Part shown: one piece after another, positions 40,367 to 51,654 of the stretch
Layout: each line of letters begins with the position of its first letter
Numbering within the stretch: position 1 is the stretch's first letter
NCBI GenBank assembly: GCA_034769895.1
Contig: CM068375.1
Span: forward strand, 251,947,542 to 252,011,541
Direction: 5' to 3'
DNA from: Magicicada septendecula
Taxonomy: Eukaryota > Arthropoda > Insecta > Hemiptera > Cicadidae
DNA length: 64,000 nt
Notes under the pieces: generated by a model
The model's database searches: none
What the model was told of the DNA's origin: nothing
The model's input: only the letters and a program-made list of their open reading frames with translations
Program-made: the position numbers and the translations under genes

Positions 40367-40481
40367 GAAACAGATCAGTATCATCAGAGGTTGTAATGAA
40401 TTAACAATAATTGAAAAATCTTATGATAATAATAATAACCTCTGATGATACTGATCTGTTTCATTGAAACGTTTGTCAGGT
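40367..40481. repeat. short foldback with a ribozyme
   Basis: GAAACAGATCAGTATCATCA at the left and its complement at 40438-40463 form arms of about 26 bases with a loop of about 45. The left arm keeps only the first half of the hammerhead; the right arm has a complete one. Confidence 0.85.
40438..40481 (+). ncRNA. hammerhead ribozyme motif
   Basis: ACCU (40438-40441), CUGAUGA (40442-40448), extra U, stem II ACUGA/UCAUU (four of five pairs), GAAA (40466-40469), stem III ACG-UU-UGU (one G-U pair), C477 and AGGU (40478-40481) closing stem I perfectly. Confidence 0.75.
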
Positions 40482-40604
40482 AATTCAAACGACAAAAACG
40501 TGGTAGGGCCTACACTACTTGCAGAAGAAACTATATTGAATAATATACATAATATTATTTCAAACACTTTTTTGCTACAGTCTATTTCTTGATGTATATA
40601 ATAT

Positions 40605-40816
40605 ATTTAAAATTTATATTTACTTTACCTCAAGATGTTATTTTTCCCTTATTTGTAACATGTTTCGCGATCCTTAGTGTTCCCATCATCAGCCTACCTA
40701 ATTTTGAAAGTGTGCAAAATTAAGAAGGCTGATGATGGGAATACTAGGGATCCCGAAACATGTTCCAAGTAAGGGAAAAATAACATCTTGAGGTAAAGTA
40801 AATATAAATTTTAAAT
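40605..40816. repeat. 212-bp foldback, PLE-end type
   Basis: Inverted arms at 40605 to about 40700 and about 40725 to 40816, including TTTACCTCAAGATGTTATTT and its complement. The arm sequence also occurs once, uninverted, at about 58640-58715 next to a PLE endonuclease remnant, which ties this foldback to a PLE terminus. Confidence 0.85.
40725..40768 (+). ncRNA. hammerhead-like motif, weak stem I
   Basis: CUGAUGA (40729-40735), extra U, GGGA...UCCC, GAAA (40755-40758), stem III AC-AU-GU then U. Stem I has only GG/CC. The left-arm partner at about 40658-40699 has further changes (GCGAAAC). Confidence 0.55.
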
Positions 40817-41342
40817 ACGTAATATTATATAATTATTGCAAGAAACTTTCAAGTTACGTATGTAGAAAATGATAAACAAATAAAAAATCATAATAAGAAA
40901 CAAACACGCACACAAAGATAAAGATATCTCACATTCCTTAAAGATAATCTCATCCACAAACTAAGATGGCACATGGATATCTTCTGAACACTTTTTCTCT
41001 ACGTGACTCTTAAAATATAGTAAATTGGCATTACTGAACATAAACTTGCCGACTAATATGCCGATAAACATTGCTGAACAATCGGCAACTGTATAAACAT
41101 GTTTTAAAGGAAACTGGCATTTCCCACTCTTAAAGCTGCGACGGTAGTTTTCGTCTGTAAAACGGCTAGCCGTGTGCTGCCTGATTCAAAAAAGTAAACA
41201 AATAATAAAATTTTCCCTTGCGAGTTCCATTCACAAAGTTCCTCTTTAATATATTATATTATATAATATATTAAAATTAGTCTTCCGAAGATATAGCTGA
41301 GACTATTACAATTGGTTGTACTTCTTCTTTTATTGCGTTTTT
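40817..41342. other. unassigned AT-rich DNA
   Basis: Nothing recognised. Confidence 0.4.
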
Positions 41343-41590
41343 TTTCGTATCGGCCATCTAAGGACCACATCCCAATTTTAATTCTTTATTCTCTGTTCTT
41401 TTCTTTTTCTCCAATATTCTTTAATCTTTTCACTGTGTCTCTTCTTCCTGTCTTCAGTCCACTTTGAACCTGCGTTTTTCTCTCTCCTACCCTGGACTCC
41501 TTCCATTTTTAACACTTTTGCCCTAAGAACTTCTCTTTCAATTGCTTCTTCTGCGTTTATATTATTTTTTTCTAAATCCTTTTGGACTTT
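41343..41590 (-). pseudogene. LINE 3'-end fragment, same family as 9.5 kb
   Basis: The minus strand encodes KVQKDLEKNNINAEEAIERE, a middle section, then KWTEDRKKRHSEK and a C-terminus WRKRKEQRIKN before a stop, nearly matching 9519-9725. An open frame continues upstream to 41755 but that part has no match in the other copy. Confidence 0.7.
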
Positions 41591-41739
41591 CCATACTGCA
41601 ATTGAAAGTGTATAGAGTGCAAAAGTAGGAATTAAATTCCGAGATAAGATCGGATTGTTAGTCCGAAATGATTGTTTTTCGTGGTTTACTGTACTAGATT
41701 CTCCGCTCTCTCTCTCTGCCGTTGGGAACTGAGATGCCT

Positions 41740-42480
41740 CATCCGCCTTTGACACCGTTGACCGGGTTTCACCTGTAACCCTAGGCGGGGCCCTTACTGG
41801 GTGCTATCATCCGGAGCCAGATGAACGCAGGTTTTTATTACTTTAGTTATTGCAATATTTAGTTTGTTATATGAATCTCATATAACATCCGTTTGTGGAG
41901 CCGCAACAGTTTTGGGGACAAAGATGCATTTCATTGCTTTGCACCCGGGCATGACCGCAGCGCCTGGGACGTGTTCAGTGGCTGCCAGAAGATAAACATG
42001 GTCTGGCAAGATGGCGGGGGAGAAAGAAAACTTGATTTTTAGTGGCTGGAACCGATTCAGGCAGTTGTCTGACAGGGTGTTCCCTGTGCCACACCCAGCA
42101 TAAAACGCGTAAGGCGTCTGTGACCTTCGTGCCGGTGATCAACGTAACGGCAACAAGCAGCTGACTCAGCGTGTTAGGAGGCGGGCGAGGATCGAATGAA
42201 GGACAGTTTTCAGAGGTAAACTCTAGGGCTGTGGACAGATGTTATCGCGAGGATGGCTTTATGGCCGGTCATCAAGAAGTTCCCGAGGGCGTTGACCCGA
42301 ATCGGCGGTGGAAGTTCTGAGGTGCTGATGGTTCGTAGGTAAGGGAAGGAGGAGGTCGCAGTTGCAGCAGAGGAACAAAGTTCCAGAATGTTTACTGTTT
42401 CCATGCCACAACAGTACCATGGATGACGATACTGGCTGCTGCTGCTTTCGTCGTTATGGCTGGAGCATACTAGCATGTTT
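41740..42480. repeat. GC-rich block, unclassified
   Basis: It contains CCTAGGCGGGGCCCTTACTG and other GC-rich sequence distinct from its surroundings. Possibly part of a mobile element, but I cannot name it. The open frame at 42210-42476 has no recognised domain. Confidence 0.35.
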
Positions 42481-42824
42481 TAGAGAAACACAAACCTCCT
42501 CGTTGATGGGTTCGTAGTTTCTTGGCTAAACCAGCTACGAAGTACCTATAATTCGCTAGTGAGAGACTTGCAACTTCAAAGTGGCGCGGAAGTGTACGAA
42601 TGACTTTTACGGACTTTGAATACCTATGAATACGGATTATGCAGTTTTCTTTCAACATCGACCACTGGTCTACTTAATGCACTTGAAATTTTGTGTAGAG
42701 CGTCACTTCTACTATTTCAGTTTTTGTGTTAACTGTTAATTATGTCCCATACTAGTTTCTCATATAACTGAATTAGTTGAACTGCTTCTTCTTTACTCCA
42801 GTTCATAACCTTAACTTATGATCA

Positions 42825-43330
42825 TCATCATTATTGGCTCGACAGTCACTTATTGACTATATCTGGCCTTCTTCAGAAGATTTCGCCATTCTTCTGTATT
42901 CATAGCCACACTCCTCCAGTTTCTAATTTCAGGAGTACCGATATCCTGATTCATCCCGTCCATCCATCTCAGTTTTTGCCTTCCAACTTTCATTTTACCC
43001 TCTGGCTTTGCACCAAACATCTTCCCAACAGCTCTGCTTTCACATGCACGTACAATGTGTCCAGCCCATTCCAATCTTTTTCATTTAATAAAGGTGACCC
43101 CATCAGGTTCATCATACAAATTATAGAGCTCGAAATTATATCTTTTCCTCTAGGCCCCCCCTCTTCCATTGGACCAAAAATTTGCCTGAGGATCCTTCTC
43201 TCAAATATATTCAGTTGCCTCTCATGTGATCTAGGCAGCGTCCACGTCTCTTATGCATAAGTCAGTACTGGACGCACTAGGACCTTTTACATCAATACAT
43301 TGGGCTTTGTTTGTATTAACTGAGACTTTA
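42825..43330 (-). pseudogene. LINE ORF2 C-terminal fragment with ATG-rich tail
   Basis: The minus strand reads ERRILRQIFGPMEEGG, then frame-shifted segments, and finally MEWAGHIVRACESRAVGKMF followed by GRQKLRWMDGMNQDI and WRNLLKKAR. W-x-G-H-I/V-x-R, G-R-Q/R-x-x-R-W-x-D and W-R-x-L are the standard landmarks of the C-terminus of CR1/Jockey/RTE-like LINEs. The 3' side has ATGATGATGATC-type repeats at about 42820-42836. Several frame changes make it a pseudogene. Confidence 0.8.
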
Positions 43331-43940
43331 GGTGTTTTCTGAGGCTCTGCACACACCTATATGCTGACAAAATACGCTTTCGGATTTCCACACTAATATT
43401 AATTTTAAAGAACTTTAACTTATAAGAAAACTTAAATCAGTGGACTATAAACACGAACCGCAGACAGTATAAACACGCCACCAATCATAACTTCACATGA
43501 AAAGATTTTAACAACAAGAAAGCATACGGTCTAGTGAGGTTATCGAGTAGTCCTCTGCAACATGTTGCCGCAGCAAGTACCGTTTCCATCTTGTTGGCAA
43601 CAGCGTTGCTCAACAGTGTTGCGGACAATTTTCTTGTGCTACAAAATCCTCAATATTTTCCTGGCGTTTACACGCATACAATGTCCCCAACACTGTTGCA
43701 CGACTTTGTTGCCAACATTGTTGGGTACAAAATTTGTATGCGTGGAAACGAGCCTGTACGAATGACAACTGGTGGGTGAATGACGATACAGTACACCACT
43801 CACTCGCAAAAAAATCCTCTGTACCTAAGACTTCCACTGTGAAGTCACGCGATGTACATAGGATCCACGTACACAACGGAAGCCAGGGCCTGCTGCAGTG
43901 AAACCGCTGGTCTGGGCAATCATAGAAGTTGGTATCAATA
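43331..43940. other. DNA with clustered CAACA-TGTTG palindromes
   Basis: Between about 43558 and 43730 at least five short palindromes of the form CAACANTGTTG or close relatives occur, with GTTGCCAACATTGTTGGG the longest. It could be a decayed inverted-repeat transposon end, but I see no matching pair of termini. Confidence 0.45.
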
Positions 43941-43944
43941 CTTA

Positions 43945-44113
43945 AAAATTATTAAAATTATTATCCGGGCTGTAAGGCCGTCGTCTTCTGAAATTTTCAT
44001 GCTGATTGATGTTGGTAATGTAATTAGGCGTTTCGGCCTCCCTCTGGAGGTCATCTTCAGTAAAAGGTTTTCGAAACTATCGACAATAAACCACAGTATT
44101 GTGGCAAAACCTA
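43945..44113 (-). repeat. PLE-like ribozyme-bearing element
   Basis: ATTATTAAAATTATTATCCGG and GGGCTGTAAGGCCGTCGTC parallel the start of the 23020 and 32896 inserts. AAACCACAGTATTGTGGC parallels their 3' end. A hammerhead core lies between them at 44024-44063. Confidence 0.65.
44024..44063 (-). ncRNA. hammerhead-like motif, mutated cleavage triplet
   Basis: Minus strand: UUA, CUGAAGA (44060-44054), extra U, stem II with CCUCC/GGAGG, GAAA, then CGCC instead of CGUC, then UAA. Loss of U16.1 should impair cleavage. Confidence 0.5.
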
Positions 44114-44131
44114 CTGACTGACCATTGAGGC

Positions 44132-44338
44132 TTTCTTCTTCTTCTTCTTCTTCTTCTTCTTCTTCTTCTTCTTCTTCTTCTTCTTCTTCTTCTTCTTCTT
44201 CTTCTTCTTCTTCTTCTTCTCCTTCTTCTCCTTCTTCTCCTTCTTCTTCTTCTCCTTCTTCTTCTTCTTCTTCTTCTTCTTCTTCTTCTTCTTCTTCTTC
44301 TTCTTCTTCTTCTTCTTCTTCTTCTTCTTCTTCTTCTC
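44132..44338. repeat. 207-bp (TTC)n tract grown from a LINE tail
   Basis: Mostly pure TTC/GAA with a few TCC interruptions in the middle. It begins exactly where the minus-strand LINE reading frame (GLALETRAHVE) ends, so it is the LINE's own 3' tail, expanded. Poly-Lys, poly-Arg and poly-Ser open frames across it are artefacts. GAA/TTC tracts of this length can form triplex DNA. Confidence 0.95.
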
Positions 44339-44790
44339 AACGTGAGCCCTGGTTTCCAACGCTAGTCCTCTCCAAAGTCTCCTGTTCATTGTCATCTCAG
44401 TGTAACCCCTCACACCCATTCTTCTGAGATCTCCTAGCACATCATCCAACCATCTTATCCTAGGTCGGCTCATCTTTCTACTTTTCTAGACCTGTGCCCT
44501 CAGAATTTTTTTTAGCATACGCTGATCATTATACGCTCTAGGTAACCTAACCATTGTATTCGCTGAGTTTTTATGAAGCTTACAATGTCTTCGTGATTTA
44601 TCCAATATCTTACAAGCTCATCTATCCTGGTTATTTCTATTCTCCCTTCGTCATCTTCTTTAACCGGGCGATAAACACGTCTTACGATCTTTCTTTCAAG
44701 CCTTCTTAGTGTTTCTTGCTCATTTTGTATTAGCGTCCATGTCTCGCCTCCATAAGTAACAACCCAACAAGGGTTTAGTACCCTTTAAAG
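44339..44790 (-). pseudogene. LINE ORF2 C-terminal fragment
   Basis: The minus strand encodes GGETWTLIQNEQETLRRLER, KIVRRVYRPVKEDDEGRIEI, an interrupted section, and MSRPRIRWLDDVLGDLRRMG with WRGLALETRAHVE. These are the Y/G-G-E-T-W, L-R-R-L-E-R, R-P-R-x-R-W-x-D-D-V and W-R landmarks of a LINE RT C-terminus. Stops and frameshifts are present. Only the last third of ORF2 remains, as expected of 5'-truncated LINE copies. Confidence 0.82.
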
Positions 44791-47700
44791 CACTCGTAAA
44801 GGATTAAACGGGGCACTTTTTTGTGACTTGTGACCATTAAAACTTCTGTAGCAAATCTTAAAACTCTGTTCGGCGTCGCTTTAATGTATTTTGTTTTGTG
44901 TCAACTAGTCATTTGCGTGTTTAAATAAATTACATAAGCAAAAGTTTGTTCAGTTTCTGTGTACAGAAAATTTAATTTGAAAACAATTGTGTGCGTTATG
45001 TTTTGTTTGTTGTTTGAAAAAAAAATATGAACACAAAAACCGAGTAGGCCTATATGAAATATATAAAGCCTGTTTTAAGTATTTTCCAAAATTCGTTGTA
45101 ACATTTTCTCAAATAAAATAAAGCTAATCGTAAACAATCAGAACTACAAAAAAAAAAAAAAATATGAGAACATCAGAACGCTACTCTGTTTGCCTATATA
45201 TAGCCTAGAATTTTCTTTTTTTTTTTTTAATAAGTTATAATACCTACAGAAGCAACATCGACGATTGTCATGATACCATAGCCGTGTCTTTTTGTGTTTT
45301 AACAAGCGTTAACTAACAGGAATAAGTACCTACGATGTTGGTGAAATGTCTGTTAGGAAACGACCGTTAAATACTGTATCGCTCGTTAAATTCGTGAAAC
45401 AGTGAGCAAATCGTATGTAAAGAAAACGTCGTTCAACCCGTCTCTAACCAAGCTTCGGATTGCCTTGACCCATAATTTCGCTTAAGCTGTAGCGCCGATC
45501 CGGTACTAATCACAGATAAATCAGTTTCGTTCTAGTGTATTACGTGTACTTCACAGAATACGCTGGTTATAAAACTCTTGGCTCGACTGCTTGCCAGCTG
45601 GTCTTAATAATGTTGCAGTATTGACGTGTTGCGGATTTCTCAGAAGCTTATACAATTTGAATTCTATTCAGTTAGTGGTGTGAAATATGTTTTGTCACCG
45701 TCATACAAGCGATCGATATCAACGTGTTCATACCATACTCGCATGCGTCCAGTGCGTTTATTTCTTTTGGCGTTTGCCGTATATCAGATTGCAGGAACCA
45801 GTGCTAGTTTGCTGGGTAATAGGCCTATAGCACTCGCCGCATACAAACGCTACAGCCCTCCGTAGTCCTCGGCTTCCTCCACTGTCCACATTCACTCGTC
45901 TCTACTTCCTGAACCCGTCGTCTTCTCGATTTCCTACTCGCCGCATTCTTCCATTTAGCATCTCTAAAATTCTCTTTGGTTGTCTGTGTATATCGTTTAT
46001 CTTCACAAGCCGTAAACAATCAATTCTTGTTGCTTTAATAAATCGTACCCATATCTTTCCCTTTGATTAAACCATCAACATCACAGTTATTATTCATCCT
46101 CCAGTTTTCTTCTTTCTTTACAGGGCCGTAAATTTTGCTTATCATCATTCGTTCAAAAAGTTTCAGAGTAAAAGTGTCTGCTGCTGTAAGGATTCAGTTG
46201 TTACCACTGACCTGGTCGAAATCTGTAAACCTTTATTGTAGTCAGTCGGAAGATTATTTTAGATTTTAAAGAGACCTGAAGTATCATTAAGCCGTAAGTT
46301 GCAAACACTGTAGGAACCGACACGGACCTGCTTGTGAACAGCAGATAAAGGATTGTGATAATAAGGACCATGAGCATATTGAAACAATACAAGGGTACGC
46401 GCCCTTCTTGTTAACTCGTCTTCATAGTTTGAAACGGCGTACGAGGAGACTAGTGGAGAATTGTGATAATAACTTTGACCGTGATAATTGAAACATCGCA
46501 TAGGCCTATTAAAAAAAATTTGTCAACTGGTTAGTTTGATGTCGTTTATGTATAACCGTGTGATTTCATGAAACACTACATTTTTGGACGTTCAGTAGGC
46601 TTAGACACTTGCAAAAGAGAATTTTCGTAAGACAGGCTTATTCGACTCCTTTGTCACGCCATTAAATATTCTTGTAACGATCACTAGGCCTATGTGTGTA
46701 CAACCTTGCATCACGCGTAAATGGAATCCTCTGTTGCACTATGATGGTTCTTTTTTAAGCGATAACATTTTAAAAAACAGTATATAACGTGGATATTTTT
46801 TTTAATAATATATAATTGGTGCGGAGGTCCTCAGTTAATCTCTGTCGTCGACTTTGTAGACTAGTGCGTTGCCTGTTCTTTTTTCCCAACCAAAGGCCCC
46901 TAGTAACATGAATTTTTACTGTACATAGTACTCTTTACCGTCAACTACCACGAACTAGTCTCGTAAATTTGTGCTCCTGTAAATATATTAATTTTCCCAA
47001 CATATTATTGAGTTAACGCCAGCTCAGAAGAGCCGCTACTATCTTTAGCGTGCGTCGTCGCGTCACCGCAAAAGTCAGTTCTAAATACCGTTATGGACCG
47101 GACCGCTGCTACAATAATAGCTCCGATAATGTAGCGTAACGTAGCACAGTATTATGGGGCTGAATGTTTGTTCGAAACTTAACATACTGAATACATTGAT
47201 ATGTTTATTAGCACGATATTTTCAGCTAGACTAGTACACAAAAAGCCGAAATATATGTTAGCACTTCCTCGCCTTCTGATTTCCCGTTGGTCTGGCTTGT
47301 AAACAGCTGGAGTTGTCTTAAAACGTCTCATATCCGTAAGCGAGGATGGCGTACTTTATAACTTTGCTGGCAGCATACAGGGTTCGTCTAGCTGCTGATC
47401 GATATTTGCGTTCGCTGTCGGGTTTATTAACTATTTCCGATTATTGGTGATTAATCGATGTAGTTGCCTGTGGGTGCGGCTCCATCCAACGCAACCCACA
47501 TCATAAACACTAGGCCTACTCCCAATTTAACGAACCGCGCCCCACGCTAGCGCGCGCTCGCGTATGTAAAATTTATTCTACGAGTTCGTTCGCATTGCAG
47601 CATTCGTTCGCATCATCATTATTAAAGTCTCTTCGTGTCTACGTTTTTCCTTCTTCATTTTCCCTTTAATAAATCCAAGTCTCTTCTCGTTCTCTGCTCG

Positions 47701-47900
47701 CCAATATATGACCCCTCACTGTACAGGGGAAGACATGCCTCTTAGTTTTTAAGACCCACTGTCTTTTCGCTTCCTGTAGTCCCCCACCGTATAAAATGCT
47801 CTAACCCCCTTCTTGTTTATTGTAGGTATCACGCATGTCCTCTTCCATATTTCTGCTGTTTTTATTTTATCACCAGTAGTAACCTGAAAGTGTCTTCGTA
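44791..47900. other. unassigned intergenic DNA
   Basis: Short open frames only. A weak local duplication around 46340 and 46450 shares TTGTGATAATAA and TTGAAACA words. Confidence 0.4.
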
Positions 47901-47929
47901 TATATTGTAACAGTACCAAAAATATGGTA

Positions 47930-49990
47930 GTTACATAATATAAACGAATGTAACGTCAAGTATGAGAAAAACATGGGAATATATCTAGATAAATAAACCT
48001 AAGTGTATATAAGTGTGTATCTACAAATATATTAATAAAAAATCCAACAATGAAGAAGAGAATACGAATATATCAACATTAATTACAAAATGAAGAAAGA
48101 AAATGCCACAAGCCCAAAACAAAATATCAGTAAATAGACCCAATAGGATCCAACAGTGAGGGGAATCAACGAAACAAGGATCAACAAGCTCCAACAACAA
48201 TGGAGATAAATAAAAATAGCAACTACGATGAAAATATAGAATAAAGAAGAAAGAAGAAGGACCAGGAAGAGCACCAAGAAGAAGAAAGAAGATGGACAGA
48301 AGATATAAGGACTCAACATAAACCACAAGTACTAAAAACAGTGTAAGTGACAAAAGAAATGATTATAAGTGTGACAAGAAAACCAGTGTGAAACATTTAA
48401 GGAACCACAAACAATTACAGTGTGTACTTAATACAAATGTGAAACCTGTGAATAACTAACTATTTCAACTGAATAAACCACACAAACAATTACAGTGATG
48501 AAGTTTACAGTGTGAAAAATATGTTAATTTCATGATGAAACAACAAAAAATTAAAAAATAGTCAAATAAACACAGACAATGAGTGTGACTGATTTAATAA
48601 AGTTGTAACCAACACACATAATCATAAGACCACCAGATTAGAACAAAATAGAACAATTATGTTATTGTTCATAAAGAACTGACAACAAATAAAAGACAGT
48701 TGTTAAGTATCAAACATGACAGGAATTAAATTCCACCATTGACCAGAAAAACATTGCAAATAATACAAGAAAGATTTGTGTTAGTGTTTAAGAAGGAATT
48801 GTATAAACATGTGTAACAAAATAGCTAAAGTATTATGTTAATATACCGTAGTGAAGTCAGTTTAGTAGTAGGAAAATACTGCACTAAAACAGATGGTACA
48901 TTGTTACACAACCCACAAGGAAGAGACCTATTACAACAGAAAATGATACATATTAGTATAAATATTTGATCATCAAATATGTTATCAAATGAGAATTTAT
49001 TATAAGTAATAATAATAAATATTAAGAGACAATGTAATATAATGCAAAACAATGTAAATAGAACAAGTCAAACATAATGACACAGAGAATAACAGAAATG
49101 AGAAAAGTATACCAGTTTAGTTAAGAAAAGTACAGTATCAAAATCAATATCAATGTTTATAAGAGTATTACCAGTAGTGAGATAAATATCTGATAATACA
49201 TTGAGAACAGATTCTGAACATTATAAGAACAGTATTATAACTAAATTATTGTAAACCAACTAACCATGTACCTATGACCAGAAGTAAGCTGAACCATTGT
49301 ATAGCTAATTAGTTAAGAAAAATACTGTATCAAATATTGAGCACAGATTGTTACAATTATTACCAGTAGCAAGAGGAAATCCCAAAGCTACTTTGAGAAC
49401 AGATAATGACCATAAAAGCAGTCATATTATATACAAACATTTAAAAACCAAATGACCATTATGAAGAAAACCAAATGTAAACAAACAATGACTAACCAGT
49501 TATCTATGAAAAATATAGCATATAAACTTATGTAAAAGTAATTGGAAACATTACCAAAAGTTAGAATAATATCTAATGCTACTTTGGGAATCCAAACCAA
49601 GTAGGACAATAACAATTTAGTTGTTGTATTAGAAAAAATAAATGACTAATATGATATGACACAACATGAACAGAGCCATTACTGAAAGATTAAAGAGTTC
49701 TGAGCTAATTAAAAGATAACCATTATATATAATAGATTAGGTACTATGTGTGTACACTAATTACAATCATTAAATGATATGATTTATATGAAGAGACCAA
49801 AAAATAAGATGAAAAATTGTATAAGAAACATAGGAGAGGTTTGAACTTATGTAAATATTAAATTAACCACAGTCATACATAAATATTATAGTGTAAAATT
49901 GTGTAAATAAACATTACTAATAATATTAGATAGTAATATGATCATTTGAAATAAGAAAAATTAGTTATAAGCATGTTTATGAAAAATCTA
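47930..49990. repeat. strand-asymmetric DNA with ~190-bp period
   Basis: The plus strand is rich in A and poor in T and G over about 2 kb. Words such as AGTTAAGAAAAATACTGTATC (49311) recur as AGTTAAGAAAAGTACAGTATC (49119), and a weaker third unit starts near 49497, so the period is about 185-192 bases. CTACTTTGAGAACAGAT also recurs. Hydrophobic minus-strand open frames reflect the base skew. The identity is unknown. Confidence 0.5.
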
Positions 49991-51024
49991 ACATGGACGC
50001 TTGATGACGCCATAACGAGATTTGTGTAGGAAACAGTTTTTCCCAAATTGTAAATTAAACCGACTGAGATACTGTACAAGTCATACAGCTTGACAATTGC
50101 ACACTAGTATTAGAGATGCGTGCGCATACCCGCGTACGATAATTTCAAATACCAGACATATGGTACCAAATTTTGATTTTTTATATTTGTTCAATTATTA
50201 TTCACTATTGTTAATTCTATATAGTTATTTGTATTACATCTTGTGACTGGTATCATGTTACCTCAAAGAACCTAACGAAATATGGTAATTCTCTGAATCA
50301 AAGTAACATAACCTATGCAGTTAAATTATTGTACTAACAACAGGTCTACCAGCCTTGAGGAATTAGACAGAGTCTTATTGAATTTTATTGTAATCAGTAA
50401 TTGAAAGGTTGTTAATTATTGTTTTTAATTGTCAAAGATTTTATCACTTATCAAATTGTTAATAAACCTCCAATTTTATTACCACAAAAGGAGTATCATT
50501 TCTAGTAAAAGTAAATTCATTTATTTTTAATCAGTTCTGACACAGGTGGCGGAAGAATTTAAAAAGTTTTAACATAATTCAGAATATTCATCAGATATTG
50601 CTTCATTTACTATTGTGTGTGATGATATATTAAATATTCAACTCAAACATTTTTTTTTTGTGTTTGAAGTGCATGTATTTCAGAAGGAACGTCACAGGAC
50701 AGAATTGGAGTAGTCAAGTGTGGTAAGTAAGTGAGATAACAACAAAGTGCGCGGATCATATTAAAATAAAAGGAGTGAATTATTACTGCGTACCCAATAG
50801 AAAACAATACGTTAACACCAATAATCTCAACGATTACGATTACATATTTAGATAAACAACATTATCGTAGATACCGGTGCGTGTCTACACCCACACGAAC
50901 ACACCAAAATATAAATATATCGAATACACCATTATAACTTGTTCCTTTACAACAGGACAGAAGTGATTGAAGATACCACATCACTTACAGCTATATATAT
51001 CTTGTATCTATAATTTACATTATA
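49991..51024. other. unassigned AT-rich DNA
   Basis: Nothing recognised up to the transposon's left target duplication. Confidence 0.4.
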
Positions 51025-51028
51025 ATAT

Positions 51029-51118
51029 GTTACAGGAAAAGTAGATTCTCCAGTAAGAGTTGACTCTGCCTATGTAAAGTCGACTCTTACTGGTCTTTTC
51101 AGTAAAAGTTGATTAAAA
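51029..51118 (+). repeat. left terminal inverted repeat
   Basis: It aligns with the reversed right end over about 85-90 bases: GTTACAGG, AAAGT, GAGTTGACTCTGCCTA, GACTCTTACT in order, with roughly 80% identity by eye. It contains three copies of the AGTAARAGTTGAYT motif. Confidence 0.88.
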
Positions 51119-51235
51119 GCGAAAAGTGATGAATTTTGATCAACATTTACTAGTCAGAGTTGACTATACCTAGGGAAAGTATACTCTTACTGCCTTGAGT
51201 TAGTAAAAGTTGACTTTTTGCAAGGAAACGGTCTA
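51119..51235. repeat. left subterminal motif array
   Basis: Four more copies of the same 14-base motif in both orientations (near 51134, 51153, 51178 and 51201). Such arrays are often transposase-binding sites, which is inference here. Confidence 0.75.
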
Positions 51236-51300
51236 CTACCTAATAAAAAACAAATAAAAAAGCAAAACCTTTATAATACATAGAGAGATAGAAATGTTTA

Positions 51301-51529
51301 TCATTTATTACAGCAAGGTAAAGATTTGTGACACTTTGAGTTGCAGAGCACATCTTTCTTCTTACACATGCACTTCTTGGATTTGCATTTAGTGTTGCAA
51401 GAGCATTTGAAGAATCCTTGTCCACTTCCAAGTGATTGTGAAGTTGCAACAGTCCTCACAGCTATTGTTTTATCCATAGGGACTTCATTTTCTTGGATAA
51501 TGTTCGTGGGACATTTACTGAATTGAGAC
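51301..51529 (-). CDS. transposase exon 2, cysteine-rich tail
   Basis: It is preceded by a TTTTTTCAG acceptor. Joined in phase to exon 1 it starts SQFSKCPTN and ends in a pattern C-x-C-x3-C-x4-C-x-C-x6-C-x3-C-H-x4-C-C (from GFFKCSCNTKC onwards), then a stop. A tail of this kind is familiar from KRBA2-like and Ginger-like transposases and probably binds zinc. A reader who called only the long open frame would miss it. Confidence 0.8.
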
Positions 51530-51654
51530 CTGAAAAAATATTATCATTGAACTCTGAACAATTTAATACTAGGGGCAGGGAGAGAGAGGAGAGAAAGAGA
51601 GGGGAGAGAGCGAGACAGAGAGAGAGAGCTTTTATTTTAGCTTGGAAAAATTAC

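Noticed and set aside
44077-44473. Poly-Arg, poly-Lys and poly-Ser proteins
   Set aside because: Products of a TTC/GAA microsatellite read in several frames.
48021-49615. Hydrophobic minus-strand open frames as membrane proteins
   Set aside because: Hydrophobic codons follow from the T-rich minus strand; frames are short and broken.
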